Positions 40,492 through 51,114 of a stretch of 64,000 nt of DNA are shown here, in pieces. Below the pieces are notes generated by a model that was given only the letters and a program-made list of their open reading frames with translations, was not told the DNA's origin and ran no database searches. Location: the NCBI RefSeq assembly GCF_036347135.1, contig NZ_CP108938.1:4340001-4404000 (forward strand). The letters run 5' to 3'. Made by a program: the position numbers and the translations under genes. Each line of letters starts with the position of its first letter. Position 1 is the first letter of the stretch. This stretch comes from Streptomyces sp. NBC_00775 (GTDB lineage Bacteria > Actinomycetota > Actinomycetes > Streptomycetales > Streptomycetaceae).

Positions 40492-41304
40492 CTAACGAGC
40501 CTCGAACAGCCGCTCCAGCACCACGGCGATCCCGTCGTCCTCGTTCGACAAGGTCACCTCGTCGGCCACCGCCTTGAGTTCCGGGTGGGCGTTGGCCATG
40601 GCGACGCCGTGGGCGGCCCAGTCGAACATCGGGATGTCATTGGGCATGTCACCGAAGGCGAGGGTGGTGGCGGGGCCGAGCCCGAGGTGTTCGGCGGCGA
40701 GGGCGAGCCCCGTCGCCTTGGTCACGCCGCATGGCTGGAGTTCGACGGTGCCCGGCCCCGACATGGTGACCGTCGCCAGGGAACCCACCACTCCGCGCGC
40801 CGCCGACGCCAACTCGTCGTCGGACAAGGAAGGGTGACGGAGCAACACCTTGCTGATCGGCTCCGTCCACAGGTCGTCGCGCCGCCGCACCCGCACTGCC
40901 GGCAGTGTCGGATGCGGCATGACATACCCCGGCTCGATCAGCGTCAGCCCGTCCACGCCGTCCTGGTCCACCGCCGCGTAGAGCAGCCCGACCTCCGCCT
41001 CGATCTTGCCCAGCGCCGTCTCCGCCAGCTCCCTGTCCAGGGTCACCGACCACAGCAGACGGTCCGCCCCGGCGTCGTACAGCTGCGCCCCCTGACCGCA
41101 CACCGCCAGCCCCTCGCCGCCGAGTTCGTCGAGGAGCGGTCGGACCCTCGGCGCCGGCCGTCCCGTCACCACCAGATGCCGGGCCCCCTCGGCCGTGGCT
41201 CTCGCCAACGCGGCCCGCGACCGGTCGGAGAGTGTGTCGTCGCCGCGCAGCAGCGTTCCGTCCAGGTCAGTGGCGATGAGTGAATATGCAGTCGGAGCGG
41301 CCAT
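40492..41304 (-). CDS. Cof-type HAD-superfamily phosphatase
   Basis: ATG 41304 gives 270 residues beginning MAAPTAYSLIATDLDGTLL; the first DxD motif, D13 and D15, is the nucleophile pair. LVVTGRP (about 45-51), TKATGLALAAEHLG (about 195) with the Lys, and TLAFGDMPNDIPMF (about 214-227) complete the Cof/IIB HAD motifs. It should dephosphorylate a sugar phosphate or cofactor such as a flavin or pyridoxal phosphate. An alternative start at 41334 lacks a better site. It stands alone. Confidence 0.9.
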   Translation of the reverse strand: MAAPTAYSLIATDLDGTLLRGDDTLSDRSRAALARATAEGARHLVVTGRPAPRVRPLLDELGGEGLAVCGQGAQLYDAGADRLLWSVTLDRELAETALGKIEAEVGLLYAAVDQDGVDGLTLIEPGYVMPHPTLPAVRVRRRDDLWTEPISKVLLRHPSLSDDELASAARGVVGSLATVTMSGPGTVELQPCGVTKATGLALAAEHLGLGPATTLAFGDMPNDIPMFDWAAHGVAMANAHPELKAVADEVTLSNEDDGIAVVLERLFEAR

Positions 41305-41566
41305 GATCCGAAGAATACGGATCGAACGACACATCGGCCCGGCGTGAACCGGACGACGTCCGGTATCCCGTCCGCAACGCCGTTCACCGCACGGGCGGCG
41401 CGGACAGCGCGGCCGGTTCGGGCAGCACGAGCACCTCCGGGGGCGCGGAGAGGAGGACGGTGAAGTGGTCGGTGGGGGCGGAGAGTTGGCGGGGTGGAAT
41501 GATCCGGGCGCGGGCCCTGACGCCCCAAGAGCCGCCGGCCTTCATCGAGAGAGTGCGGGGAGACAC

Positions 41567-41671
41567 ATGAAGCTCAAGCCTGACTTGTGGACCAAGAGCG
41601 GCTACAGCGGCTCGGACGGCCCCCAACTCACCATCACCCAGGCCACCTTCCTGCCGGACTCCACGCGGTGA
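41567..41671 (+). CDS. DUF397-like fragment
   Basis: ATG 41567 is preceded by GGGGAGA and encodes 34 residues. WTKSGYSGSDGPQL (about 8-21) resembles the start of DUF397 proteins (W-K-S-x-YSG), which are normally about 60-70 residues and pair with helix-turn-helix regulators. The usual CVEVA and HVRDSK segments are missing, so this is either a shortened family member or a remnant. It overlaps the next start by 4 bp (GTGA), so it may act as a leader peptide coupling translation. Confidence 0.5.
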   Translation: MKLKPDLWTKSGYSGSDGPQLTITQATFLPDSTR

Positions 41672-42264
41672 CCCCCTTCCGGCAACACCTCCGAACCGCC
41701 GCCGAAGACGTCATCCGGCGCTTCCCGGAGACCCTCAAGCCCGAGATCTACGCCCTCTCCTTCCGTATCTGGCGAATCGACGGCGATGATCGCCACCCGT
41801 ACGTGGCCATCGGGTACAACACCGAGACCCAGTACGAGCAGCAGACCTACCCGGAGGACCCAGGAGAGGCCCGCTGGAACTACGCCTGCTGGCTGCTCGA
41901 CGGCTTCGAGATGCTCGGCAACGTGCCCGAGGACCCCACCGGAAGCCCGCTGTACGTGGACGAGGTCAAGCGGCTGGGGATCTGGTTCGACGGCGAGTAC
42001 GACTTCCTCACCATGGATCTGCCCGAGGAAGAGGAGGACGAGCTGGACGCCAGGTCCGACCTGCTCCGGCTCCACTTCTACGACGCCTGCATCGACCTCG
42101 CCCGCCACCTGCACGCGAGCGGCCGGATCGAGAAGGTCTTCGGCCGCCCGCTGCCCGTCGTGGTCTTCGACATGGACTGCCCGGGCTGGGAGATCGAGGC
42201 GACCGAAGCCGCCAACCCACCGGAGCTCATCACCGACTACCTGGCCTGGCAGAAGTCGGCCTGA
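41668..42264 (+). CDS. Hypothetical protein, possible immunity-type
   Basis: GTG 41668 overlaps the previous stop. The 198-residue product is acidic and Trp/Tyr-rich: RTAAEDVIRRFPETLKPEIYALSF at the start, ARWNYACWLLDGFEMLGNV (about 72-90), an acidic stretch DLPEEEEDELDARSDLL (about 118-134), and PVVVFDMDCPGWE near 170. It faintly resembles DUF4303-type or SMI1-like immunity proteins, but the match is not firm. No signal peptide or membrane helix. Linked to the DUF397-like fragment. Confidence 0.65.
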   Translation: MTPFRQHLRTAAEDVIRRFPETLKPEIYALSFRIWRIDGDDRHPYVAIGYNTETQYEQQTYPEDPGEARWNYACWLLDGFEMLGNVPEDPTGSPLYVDEVKRLGIWFDGEYDFLTMDLPEEEEDELDARSDLLRLHFYDACIDLARHLHASGRIEKVFGRPLPVVVFDMDCPGWEIEATEAANPPELITDYLAWQKSA

Positions 42265-42332
42265 CGCCGAGGGGGCGACGGCCAACGGGCGAGGGGCGCG
42301 GCCGCCGGGCGGCACCCCTCAGCCGTACGACC

Positions 42333-43574
42333 TCACCCGTGCGCGGCCACCAGATGCTTCGCCAACCGCGGTGAAGCGAACTCCGTCCCGCACACGAACC
42401 GCATCACCGGCCCGTACGAAGCCGCCGCCGGCAACCCCGTGAAGTACAGCCCGGGCACGGAGGACCGATACCCGGCGCCCAGCTTGGGCGTGCCCCGGCT
42501 CACCGCCAGCTCCGTACGCAACTCGTGCCCGAGGAAGTCCATCGCGGCGATGTCGACGCGGTAGCCGGTCGCGGCTATGACGTGGTCGGCGGAAAGTTCC
42601 TCGACCCGGCCGCCGTGGGTCTGGACGGAGAGCACGGGGCTGCCGTCGGTGGCCCCGGCGCTGACGATCCGGGAGACCTCGCGGACACCGACCTTGCCCT
42701 CGAAACGGTCCCGGAGCCACCAGGCACCGAGCGGCCCGAGCACCCGGCGGACCAGGAAGTGCCGGGCCTGGGCGGGCAGATAGCGGTAGGGCTGCGGGTA
42801 GTAGCTCAGCGCCCACAGGGACCAGGCACGGCCGAACGGCGACTCGGGGCGCAGCTTCGGCTGCTCCCACGGCGGCGCGCCGAAGTCGACGGCGCCCTTG
42901 CCGCGGGACACCAGCCGCACCTGCGCACCCGCCTCCGCCGCGAGCGCCGCCGTCTCCAGGGCGGACTGGCCCGCGCCGACGACGATGAGCTCCTTGCCGG
43001 AGAACCGCTTCAGGTCGTGGTGCTGGGAGCTGTGGGAGACCGGGCCCGTGGGCGTGGGCCCGTCCGCCGCCGCACCCGCGAGTTCGGCGGGCAGATGGGC
43101 GAGGCCGGACAGCCCGGTGGCCACCACGACCGCCCGAGCCGTGAACAACTCCCCTGAGTCCAGCTTGAGTTCAAAGCCCCCGGAGCCCCCGGAGCCCCCC
43201 GAGCCCCCGGATCCATCGCGGCCGCCCTTGCGGTCGACCGAGACGACCCGCACCCGCTCCAGCTCGGGCACGAGCTTCTGCTGGAACCACTCCCCGTACG
43301 CGATGAACGTCTCGACCGGGATGATGTCCTCGTCCGTGACCAGCCGCGGTATCCCCGCCGCGTCGCAGTAGTCGCGAAGCGTGTGCCCGCGCTGCGGGGC
43401 GTCGATGCTGGACGCGGCCGGGGTCGACTTGAGCAGCATTCCCTCGGGCATGTGATCGCGCCAGCTCACCATGGGCTCGCCGAACACACGCACCGGAACA
43501 CCACGCGCCCGCAGATGGGCGGCGGTGGACAGGCCGAATGGCCCGGCACCGATGACTGCTACCGGATGAATCAC
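42333..43574 (-). CDS. FAD-dependent mono-oxygenase-like protein
   Basis: GTG 43574 is chosen because GGGGAGGGG lies just upstream; the product has 413 residues. IHPVAVIGAGPFGLSTAAHL (about 2-21) is the FAD-binding GxGxxG motif, and LIVVGAGQSALETAAL (about 170-185) the NADPH-binding one. HVIAATGYRVDI is the late ATG motif of flavin mono-oxygenases and N-hydroxylases. A GSGGSGGSGGSGG linker near residue 115 comes from a simple repeat in the DNA. It follows the ATP-grasp gene by 28 bp on the same strand, so the two form an operon of unknown product. Confidence 0.85.
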   Translation of the reverse strand: MIHPVAVIGAGPFGLSTAAHLRARGVPVRVFGEPMVSWRDHMPEGMLLKSTPAASSIDAPQRGHTLRDYCDAAGIPRLVTDEDIIPVETFIAYGEWFQQKLVPELERVRVVSVDRKGGRDGSGGSGGSGGSGGFELKLDSGELFTARAVVVATGLSGLAHLPAELAGAAADGPTPTGPVSHSSQHHDLKRFSGKELIVVGAGQSALETAALAAEAGAQVRLVSRGKGAVDFGAPPWEQPKLRPESPFGRAWSLWALSYYPQPYRYLPAQARHFLVRRVLGPLGAWWLRDRFEGKVGVREVSRIVSAGATDGSPVLSVQTHGGRVEELSADHVIAATGYRVDIAAMDFLGHELRTELAVSRGTPKLGAGYRSSVPGLYFTGLPAAASYGPVMRFVCGTEFASPRLAKHLVAAHG

Positions 43575-43602
43575 GAAGTCCCCTCCCCAGGACGTACTAC
43601 GT

Positions 43603-44886
43603 CTACTTCGTGGTGGAACTGTTGGTGCTGCCGCGGCGGTTGGTCCGCCACAGCTGATACAGATGCTTCGCGCCCGGCCGCACGAAGCGCGCGAGCATCG
43701 TGAAGAACGGCCGCAGGTCGTCACCCGCGAGCCACGCCAGCTCCGTACCACTCGCGCGAGCCGGCGCGTGCGGTGTCGTATAGCCGCTGCGCCGGTAGGC
43801 GAGCAGGGCCGGCAGGTCGATGTTCTCCACGATGTACCGGTGACCGGCGCGTTGTTCCCCCTCAGGAACGCTGCGCCCGGTCAGATCCAGATGCATGGCA
43901 CGGACGACGTCGATCCCCGACTCGTTCTCGAAGAGCCGGAACTGCGCGCCCATCCGTGGGTTGAAGTCAAGGAGCTTGTACTGTCCGTCGCGCCGGTCGA
44001 AGCGCAGGTCCAGGTCGATGACGCCGCTGAAGCCGATCTGTTTGATAAAACGCGCGGCGAGGTCCGCGAGTTCCGGATTGTCGACGACGTACGCATTCGC
44101 CGTCATTCCCGCGTGCGGCGGCCAGGAGCGGACTTTCACGCCCGTGAACATCGCGAGCGGCGTCGAGTCCGCGTCGAAGTACGCGTGCACGATCCAGTCC
44201 TCTGCCTCCTCTCTCGGCAGGTACTCCTGGAGGATCACGCCGGGTTGCGCGCCCCAGTCCCGGGCGAGCGTGAGCAGCCCCTCGCGGGTCGCGATCTTCG
44301 TCGTCCCGTGCACCGCCGGCTGACTGCGGCGCACGAACGCCTCGCGGTTCTTGGCGACGAGCGGAAAGCGGGCGCTCTCCGCGAACGCCGCGATCTCCTC
44401 GTACGACTGCGGAAAGGCCGCCGCGGGGCTCGGAATGCCATGCTCCACGCACAGTTCGTGGAGCCCCTGCTTACTGGCGAGCCGACGCGGCAGCTTGGCG
44501 TCGATGCGCGGAAAGAGGAAGCGGTCCCCCAGCTCGTCCTGGTGTTCGGCGATCAGTACGGCGGCCTCTTCGTCCGTCGGGACGAGGACGGTCGGCCTGC
44601 CGATGCGACGGCCGATGCGCAGTAACCCTTCGACGAGCCGCTCCGGCTCCTCCGTCCCGGTGGTCGGCCAGACGAAGGCGCGGCGCAGATAGCGCGAAGC
44701 CGCGGCCGGTGTGTAACGGTCCTCCGTGATCGCATACATCGGTATGCCGAGCCGGCCCAGGCTTCGGATGGCGCCCACCCCGCCGTGGTGCAGCGGATAG
44801 TCGCCGAACTTCACGATGAGCCCAGGAACATCCCGGTCGGCGTCGACCGGGACACTGCTGGAGCCCTTGGCCACGGGTCCCCCCAC
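43603..44886 (-). CDS. ATP-grasp ligase
   Basis: The 427-residue protein can start at GTG 44886 or GTG 44874, both behind G-rich sites. LVPTDEEAAVLIAEH (about 100-114), KNREAFVRRSQP and the metal-binding region YKLLDFNPRMGAQFRLF (about 308-324) are typical of the carboxylate-amine ligase branch of ATP-grasp enzymes. These activate a carboxylate with ATP and join it to an amine. Leucine 88 is encoded by TTA (44623-44625), which should make its translation bldA-dependent. With the FAD enzyme it may form a short biosynthetic operon. Confidence 0.85.
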   Translation of the reverse strand: MGGPVAKGSSSVPVDADRDVPGLIVKFGDYPLHHGGVGAIRSLGRLGIPMYAITEDRYTPAAASRYLRRAFVWPTTGTEEPERLVEGLLRIGRRIGRPTVLVPTDEEAAVLIAEHQDELGDRFLFPRIDAKLPRRLASKQGLHELCVEHGIPSPAAAFPQSYEEIAAFAESARFPLVAKNREAFVRRSQPAVHGTTKIATREGLLTLARDWGAQPGVILQEYLPREEAEDWIVHAYFDADSTPLAMFTGVKVRSWPPHAGMTANAYVVDNPELADLAARFIKQIGFSGVIDLDLRFDRRDGQYKLLDFNPRMGAQFRLFENESGIDVVRAMHLDLTGRSVPEGEQRAGHRYIVENIDLPALLAYRRSGYTTPHAPARASGTELAWLAGDDLRPFFTMLARFVRPGAKHLYQLWRTNRRGSTNSSTTK

Positions 44887-44954
44887 GCGTCCCCCCTACG
44901 GACCGGACCCACCCCGTCCGTGTCCCCCAAAGGACGCTAAGCCGGAATTGACCC

Positions 44955-44976
44955 GTCCGACAAGGCCTATTCGGAC
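44955..44976. promoter_or_regulatory. Inverted repeat between ATP-grasp and fumarylacetoacetase genes
   Basis: GTCCGA and TCGGAC, perfect complements, flank a 10-bp centre containing AGGCCT. The site lies between the divergent ATP-grasp and fumarylacetoacetase genes, next to TTGACC (44948-44953), which could be a -35 box of the latter. It could be the operator of a tyrosine-catabolism or other regulator; no regulator gene is adjacent. Confidence 0.4.
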
Positions 44977-45102
44977 ATTGCGAACTCTTTAGGCACTGCC
45001 ACAGCACGGTCACTCCCCCGTAACGTGTGCCGCGACCACATGGAACGCGTGGAACACATGGATCACATGGCGAGTACGAATCCGAAAGCGAGGCACCAAC
45101 CG

Positions 45103-46329
45103 ATGCCCCCCTTCGATGTCCCCGAGGGCGATCCCTTCGGCCCGCACAACCTGCCGTACGGCGTGTTCTCCCCGAATGACGCGGCCGGCTCCTCGGAACG
45201 AACTGTCGGCGTCCGCCTCGGCGACCACGTACTCGACGCGGGCGCGGCGGCCCGGGCACTCGGCTCCCCGTACGCCGAGCTGCTGGGCCGGCCGACCCTG
45301 AACCCGCTGCTCGCGGCGGGCCGCACGGCCTGGTCCGACGTACGGCGCGCGCTCACGGCCTGGGTAACGGTCCCGTCCCACCGGGAGACCCTCGCACCCC
45401 ATCTCCACCCCCTCTCCGAGGTGACCCTGCACCTCCCCTTCGACGTGGCGGACTACGTCGACTTCTACGCCTCCGAGAACCACGCCCGGAACGTCGGCCA
45501 GATCTTCCGCCCCGACGCCGCCGACTCCCTCACCCCCAACTGGAAGCACCTGCCGATCGGTTACCACGGCCGCTCGGGCACGGTGGTGGTGTCGGGGACG
45601 GAGGTGATCCGCCCCTCGGGCCAGCGGAAGGCCCCTGCCGACGCCGCTCCCGTCTTCGGCCCCTCCATCCGCCTGGACATCGAGGCGGAGGTCGGCTTCG
45701 TGGTCGGCACCCCGTCGGCCATGGGCACGTCCGTCCCCCTCTCCTCCTTCCGCGACCACGTCTTCGGCCTCTGCCTCCTCAACGACTGGTCGGCGCGCGA
45801 CATCCAGGCCTGGGAGTACGTCCCCCTCGGCCCCTTCCTCGGCAAGTCCTTCGCCACGTCGGTGTCGGCATGGATCACCCCGCTCGACGCCCTGGAGGAC
45901 GCCCGGGTCGCGCCCCCCACGCGCACGCACCCCCTTCTCCCCTACCTCGACGACTCCTCCGAGGACCCCGGCGGCTACGACCTCCGTATCTCCGTCGCCC
46001 TCAACGGCCACGTCGTCTCCGAGCCCCCCTTCTCCACCATGTACTGGACGGCCGCCCAGCAGCTGGCCCAGATGACGGTCAACGGCGCCTCCCTGCGCAC
46101 CGGCGACCTGTACGGCTCGGGCACCGTCAGCGGCCCCTCCGAAGCCGAACGCGGCTCCCTCCTCGAACTCACCTGGAACGGCCGCGACACCCTCGACCTC
46201 CCCGACGGCAAGCGCACGTTCCTGGAGGACGGCGACGAGGTGACACTGACGGCGTGGGCTCCTGGGCCGGGTGGCACGCGGGTGGGCCTGGGCGAGGTGA
46301 GGGGACGCATCAGCCCGTCCGGCGTCTGA
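45103..46329 (+). CDS. fahA: Fumarylacetoacetase
   Basis: ATG 45103 gives 408 residues beginning MPPFDVPEGDPFGPHNLPYG; earlier in-frame ATG and GTG codons lack a site. ADYVDFYASENHARNVGQIF (about 114-133) holds the metal-ligand Asp and catalytic His, LPIGYHGRSGTVV follows, and LCLLNDWSARDIQAWEY is the C-terminal-domain signature. The enzyme hydrolyses fumarylacetoacetate to fumarate and acetoacetate, the last step of tyrosine degradation. It ends 25 bp before a hairpin. Confidence 0.93.
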   Translation: MPPFDVPEGDPFGPHNLPYGVFSPNDAAGSSERTVGVRLGDHVLDAGAAARALGSPYAELLGRPTLNPLLAAGRTAWSDVRRALTAWVTVPSHRETLAPHLHPLSEVTLHLPFDVADYVDFYASENHARNVGQIFRPDAADSLTPNWKHLPIGYHGRSGTVVVSGTEVIRPSGQRKAPADAAPVFGPSIRLDIEAEVGFVVGTPSAMGTSVPLSSFRDHVFGLCLLNDWSARDIQAWEYVPLGPFLGKSFATSVSAWITPLDALEDARVAPPTRTHPLLPYLDDSSEDPGGYDLRISVALNGHVVSEPPFSTMYWTAAQQLAQMTVNGASLRTGDLYGSGTVSGPSEAERGSLLELTWNGRDTLDLPDGKRTFLEDGDEVTLTAWAPGPGGTRVGLGEVRGRISPSGV

Positions 46330-46355
46330 GCACGAGCGCGAAGCGCGGTACGGGG

Positions 46356-46378
46356 GTCTGGGGGCGGAGCCCCCAGAC
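46356..46378. terminator. Hairpin GTCTGGGGGC...GCCCCCAGAC
   Basis: A perfect inverted repeat with GGGGGCGGAGCCCCC core lies between the convergent fumarylacetoacetase and recQ genes. The same core is part of the dispersed repeats at 3331-3351 and 14365-14379. Likely a bidirectional terminator. Confidence 0.75.
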
Positions 46379-46448
46379 ACCGGCCGCCACCTTCGACAGT
46401 GGTAGGCACGCCCGCAGCGGGGCGGTCAGGACACCCCGCCCCTACCCC

Positions 46449-48464
<2,016 letters not shown>

Positions 48465-48755
48465 CGCCCGTCCCCCGTCCGTCGTGCTTCGCCCACGACA
48501 GCCACCATAGGGCTCCGCACCGACAGCCTCAGAGTTATCCACAGGCTGCGACCGGTCGGCTCCCGTCCGCACCGGTTCCCGGTTCACCGCACTCACCCGG
48601 GCGGCGCACCCGCCGGCGTTCAGCCCGTTGGCCCCCTATGCATGGCGACGCCCCGCGACCACGGGACATGCTGCTCGGGCGGGAGGAGGGGGCTTGCCCG
48701 CGCCCGACGGGCCGGCGCCGTCCCGTACGCCTCTCGTGCCTCTAGGAGTCATCGC

Positions 48756-49388
48756 ATGTCCCAGCGTCCTCTCAGGACCGTCATCGCCCTCGCGACAGCC
48801 GCTGCCGCGTCCTTCGCTCTGGCCACCGTCCCCGCCCATGCCACCGCGGACGACCCCGACGACCCGAAGGTCCAGGAGGAGCTGGCCACGGCGTATGCCG
48901 CGACCGCGAAGTACCTCGACGAGTCGGCCGCGATCGCCGATGGATACGTCCCCAATCCGTGCTCCTCCGACCCCGCGGGTCACGGCAGCATGGGCTACCA
49001 CTACTTCAAGGAGTCCCTCTACGGCTCGGTCGACCCGGCGAAACCCGCGTCTCTCCTCTATGAGGACGGGGAGAACGGGAGGCGCCGACTCGCTGGGGTG
49101 GAGTGGATCGTTCCGGACGCCGACCACAACCTGAAGACCAGCAACGACAGACCCTCGATGTTCGGCGGTCAGAAGTTCGACGGCCCGATGCCCGGCCACA
49201 ACGCCACCATGCCGATCCACTACGACCTGCACGTCTGGATCTGGAAGGACAACCCCAACGGCTTGTTCAACCGGTGGAATCCCACGGTGAAGTGCCCACC
49301 CCGCCCGGCCCACACAGCCCACGCGTCTCCCACGGCTCCCAAGACCCCCACGGCCCAAACAGCCGGCATGGCCAACATGGCCCACTGA
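48756..49388 (+). CDS. Secreted protein of unknown function
   Basis: ATG 48756 has AGGAG eight bases upstream; the product has 210 residues. A Sec signal ends at about residue 30 (VPAHATA). The mature part has motifs GSMGYHYFK (about 78-86), AGVEWIVPD and MPIHYDLHVWIWKDNPNGLF (about 149-168), with Cys residues near 69 and 181 that could pair. In my memory this set recurs in a widespread family of exported proteins of unknown role. The C-terminus is Thr/Ala/His-rich. It converges on nuoN across a hairpin. Confidence 0.75.
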   Translation: MSQRPLRTVIALATAAAASFALATVPAHATADDPDDPKVQEELATAYAATAKYLDESAAIADGYVPNPCSSDPAGHGSMGYHYFKESLYGSVDPAKPASLLYEDGENGRRRLAGVEWIVPDADHNLKTSNDRPSMFGGQKFDGPMPGHNATMPIHYDLHVWIWKDNPNGLFNRWNPTVKCPPRPAHTAHASPTAPKTPTAQTAGMANMAH

Positions 49389-49396
49389 ACATGGCT

Positions 49397-49433
49397 CGGG
49401 CCCCGCTCCCTCCCGAGGAGGACGCGGGGCCCG
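49397..49433. terminator. Bidirectional terminator between secreted protein gene and nuoN
   Basis: CGGGCCCCGC (49397-49406) pairs with GCGGGGCCCG (49424-49433) around a 17-base loop. It lies 8 bp after one gene end and 32 bp after the nuoN end, so it probably terminates both the secreted-protein transcript and the nuo operon. Confidence 0.8.
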
Positions 49434-49464
49434 GTTCTGCTTGGTTCACCGTCGGCTGCTTGGC

Positions 49465-51114
49465 TCAGCGGACGAAGACCCCCGCCTGCCCTGCCAGATC
49501 CAGGAAGTACTGCGGCGCCACACCCAGTACCAGCGTGACCGCCACGCCCACCCCGATCGCCGTCATGGTCAGCGGCGACGGCACGGCGACCGTCGGGCCC
49601 TCCGGCCGCGGCTCACTGAAGAACATGAGCACGATCACCCGGATGTAGAAGAACGCCGCGATCGCCGAGGAGATCACACCGACCACGACCAGCGGGGCCG
49701 CGCCGCCCTCCGCCGCCGCCTTGAACACGGCGAACTTTCCGGCGAAACCGGAGGTCAGCGGGATGCCCGCGAAGGACAGCAGGAAGACCGCGAAGACGGC
49801 CGCCACCAGCGGGGACCTGCGCCCGAGACCGGCCCACTTGGACAGGTGCGTGGCCTCGCCCCCCGCGTCCCGTACGAGCGTCACGACGGCGAAGGCGCCG
49901 ATCGTGACGAACGAGTACGCGGCCAGGTAGAAGAGCACCGACGAGACACCGTCCGGCGAGGTCGCGATGACACCCGCGAGGATGAAGCCCGCGTGCGCGA
50001 TCGACGAGTACGCCAGGAGCCGCTTGATGTCGGTCTGGGTGATCGCCACGATCGCGCCGCCCAGCATGGTGACGACCGCGACGGCCCACATGACCGGCCG
50101 CCAGTCCCAGCGCAGGCCCGGCAGGACGACGTACAGCAGACGCAGCAGCGCGCCGAAGGCGGCCACCTTCGTCGCCGCCGCCATGAAGCCGGTGACCGGT
50201 GTCGGCGCGCCCTGGTAGACGTCCGGCGTCCACATGTGGAACGGCACCGCGCCGACCTTGAAGAGCAGGCCCATGACGACCATGGCGACGCCGATGAGCA
50301 GCAGTACGTCGTTGCCCATGGTGCCGGCGAGCGCCGGGTCGACGTTCTGGACGGTGCCGTCGACGACCTGCGCGATCGTCGCGTACGACACCGAGCCCGC
50401 GTACCCGTACAGCAGGGCGATGCCGAAGAGCGTGAACGCGGAGGCGAACGCGCCGAGCAGGAAGTACTTCACCGCGGCCTCCTGCGACAGGAGCCGCTTG
50501 CGGCGGGCCACGGCGCACAGGAGGTAGAGCGGGAGCGAGAAGACCTCCAGCGCGATGAACAGCGTCAGCAGGTCGTTGGCCGACGGGAAGACCAGCATGC
50601 CGCTGATCGCGAAGAGCAGGAGCGGGAACACCTCGGTGGTGGTGAACCCGGCCTTCACGGCGGCCTTCTCGCTGTCGCTGCCGGGCACGGACGCGGCCTG
50701 AGCGGCGAACGAGTCGACGCGGTTTCCGTGCGCCTCCGGGTCGAGGCGTCGCTCGGCGAAGGTGAACACGCCGAGCAGTCCGGCCAGGAGGATCGTGCCC
50801 TGGAGGAACAGGGCAGGTCCGTCGACGGCGATCGCGCCCATCGCCGCGATGTGCGCCTTCGTCGTGCCGTATCCGCCCGCCGCGAGCGCGACGACCGCGG
50901 CGAACGCGGCGGCGAGTGCGACGACGGCGACGAACACCTGGGCGTAGTAGCGCGACTTGCGCGGCACGAACGCCTCGATCAGCACCCCGACGATCGCCGC
51001 ACCAATGACGATCAAGGTGGGCGACAATTGCCCGTATTCGATCTTCGGCGCGTCGATCTTGGAGATCGGGTCGGCCGCGGTTGTCCACAGGCTGTGGACG
51101 GCTGCTGCGCTCAC
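49465..51114 (-). CDS. nuoN: NADH-quinone oxidoreductase subunit N
   Basis: GTG 51114 overlaps the nuoM stop (GTGA) and follows GGAGGCGG. The 549-residue protein has about 14 membrane helices. MTAIGVGVAVTLVLGV at the C-terminal end and the central LLFKVGAVPFHMWTPDVYQGAP block, with its conserved Lys, mark it as one of the three antiporter-like proton-pumping subunits of complex I. It is the last gene of the operon, in front of a terminator. Confidence 0.95.
   Translation of the reverse strand: MSAAAVHSLWTTAADPISKIDAPKIEYGQLSPTLIVIGAAIVGVLIEAFVPRKSRYYAQVFVAVVALAAAFAAVVALAAGGYGTTKAHIAAMGAIAVDGPALFLQGTILLAGLLGVFTFAERRLDPEAHGNRVDSFAAQAASVPGSDSEKAAVKAGFTTTEVFPLLLFAISGMLVFPSANDLLTLFIALEVFSLPLYLLCAVARRKRLLSQEAAVKYFLLGAFASAFTLFGIALLYGYAGSVSYATIAQVVDGTVQNVDPALAGTMGNDVLLLIGVAMVVMGLLFKVGAVPFHMWTPDVYQGAPTPVTGFMAAATKVAAFGALLRLLYVVLPGLRWDWRPVMWAVAVVTMLGGAIVAITQTDIKRLLAYSSIAHAGFILAGVIATSPDGVSSVLFYLAAYSFVTIGAFAVVTLVRDAGGEATHLSKWAGLGRRSPLVAAVFAVFLLSFAGIPLTSGFAGKFAVFKAAAEGGAAPLVVVGVISSAIAAFFYIRVIVLMFFSEPRPEGPTVAVPSPLTMTAIGVGVAVTLVLGVAPQYFLDLAGQAGVFVR

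Noticed and set aside
41384..41545. Small minus-strand ORF (53 codons) in the gap before the DUF397-like fragment
   Set aside because: It ends in a plausible peptide but has no ribosome binding site and no family match; too weak to call.
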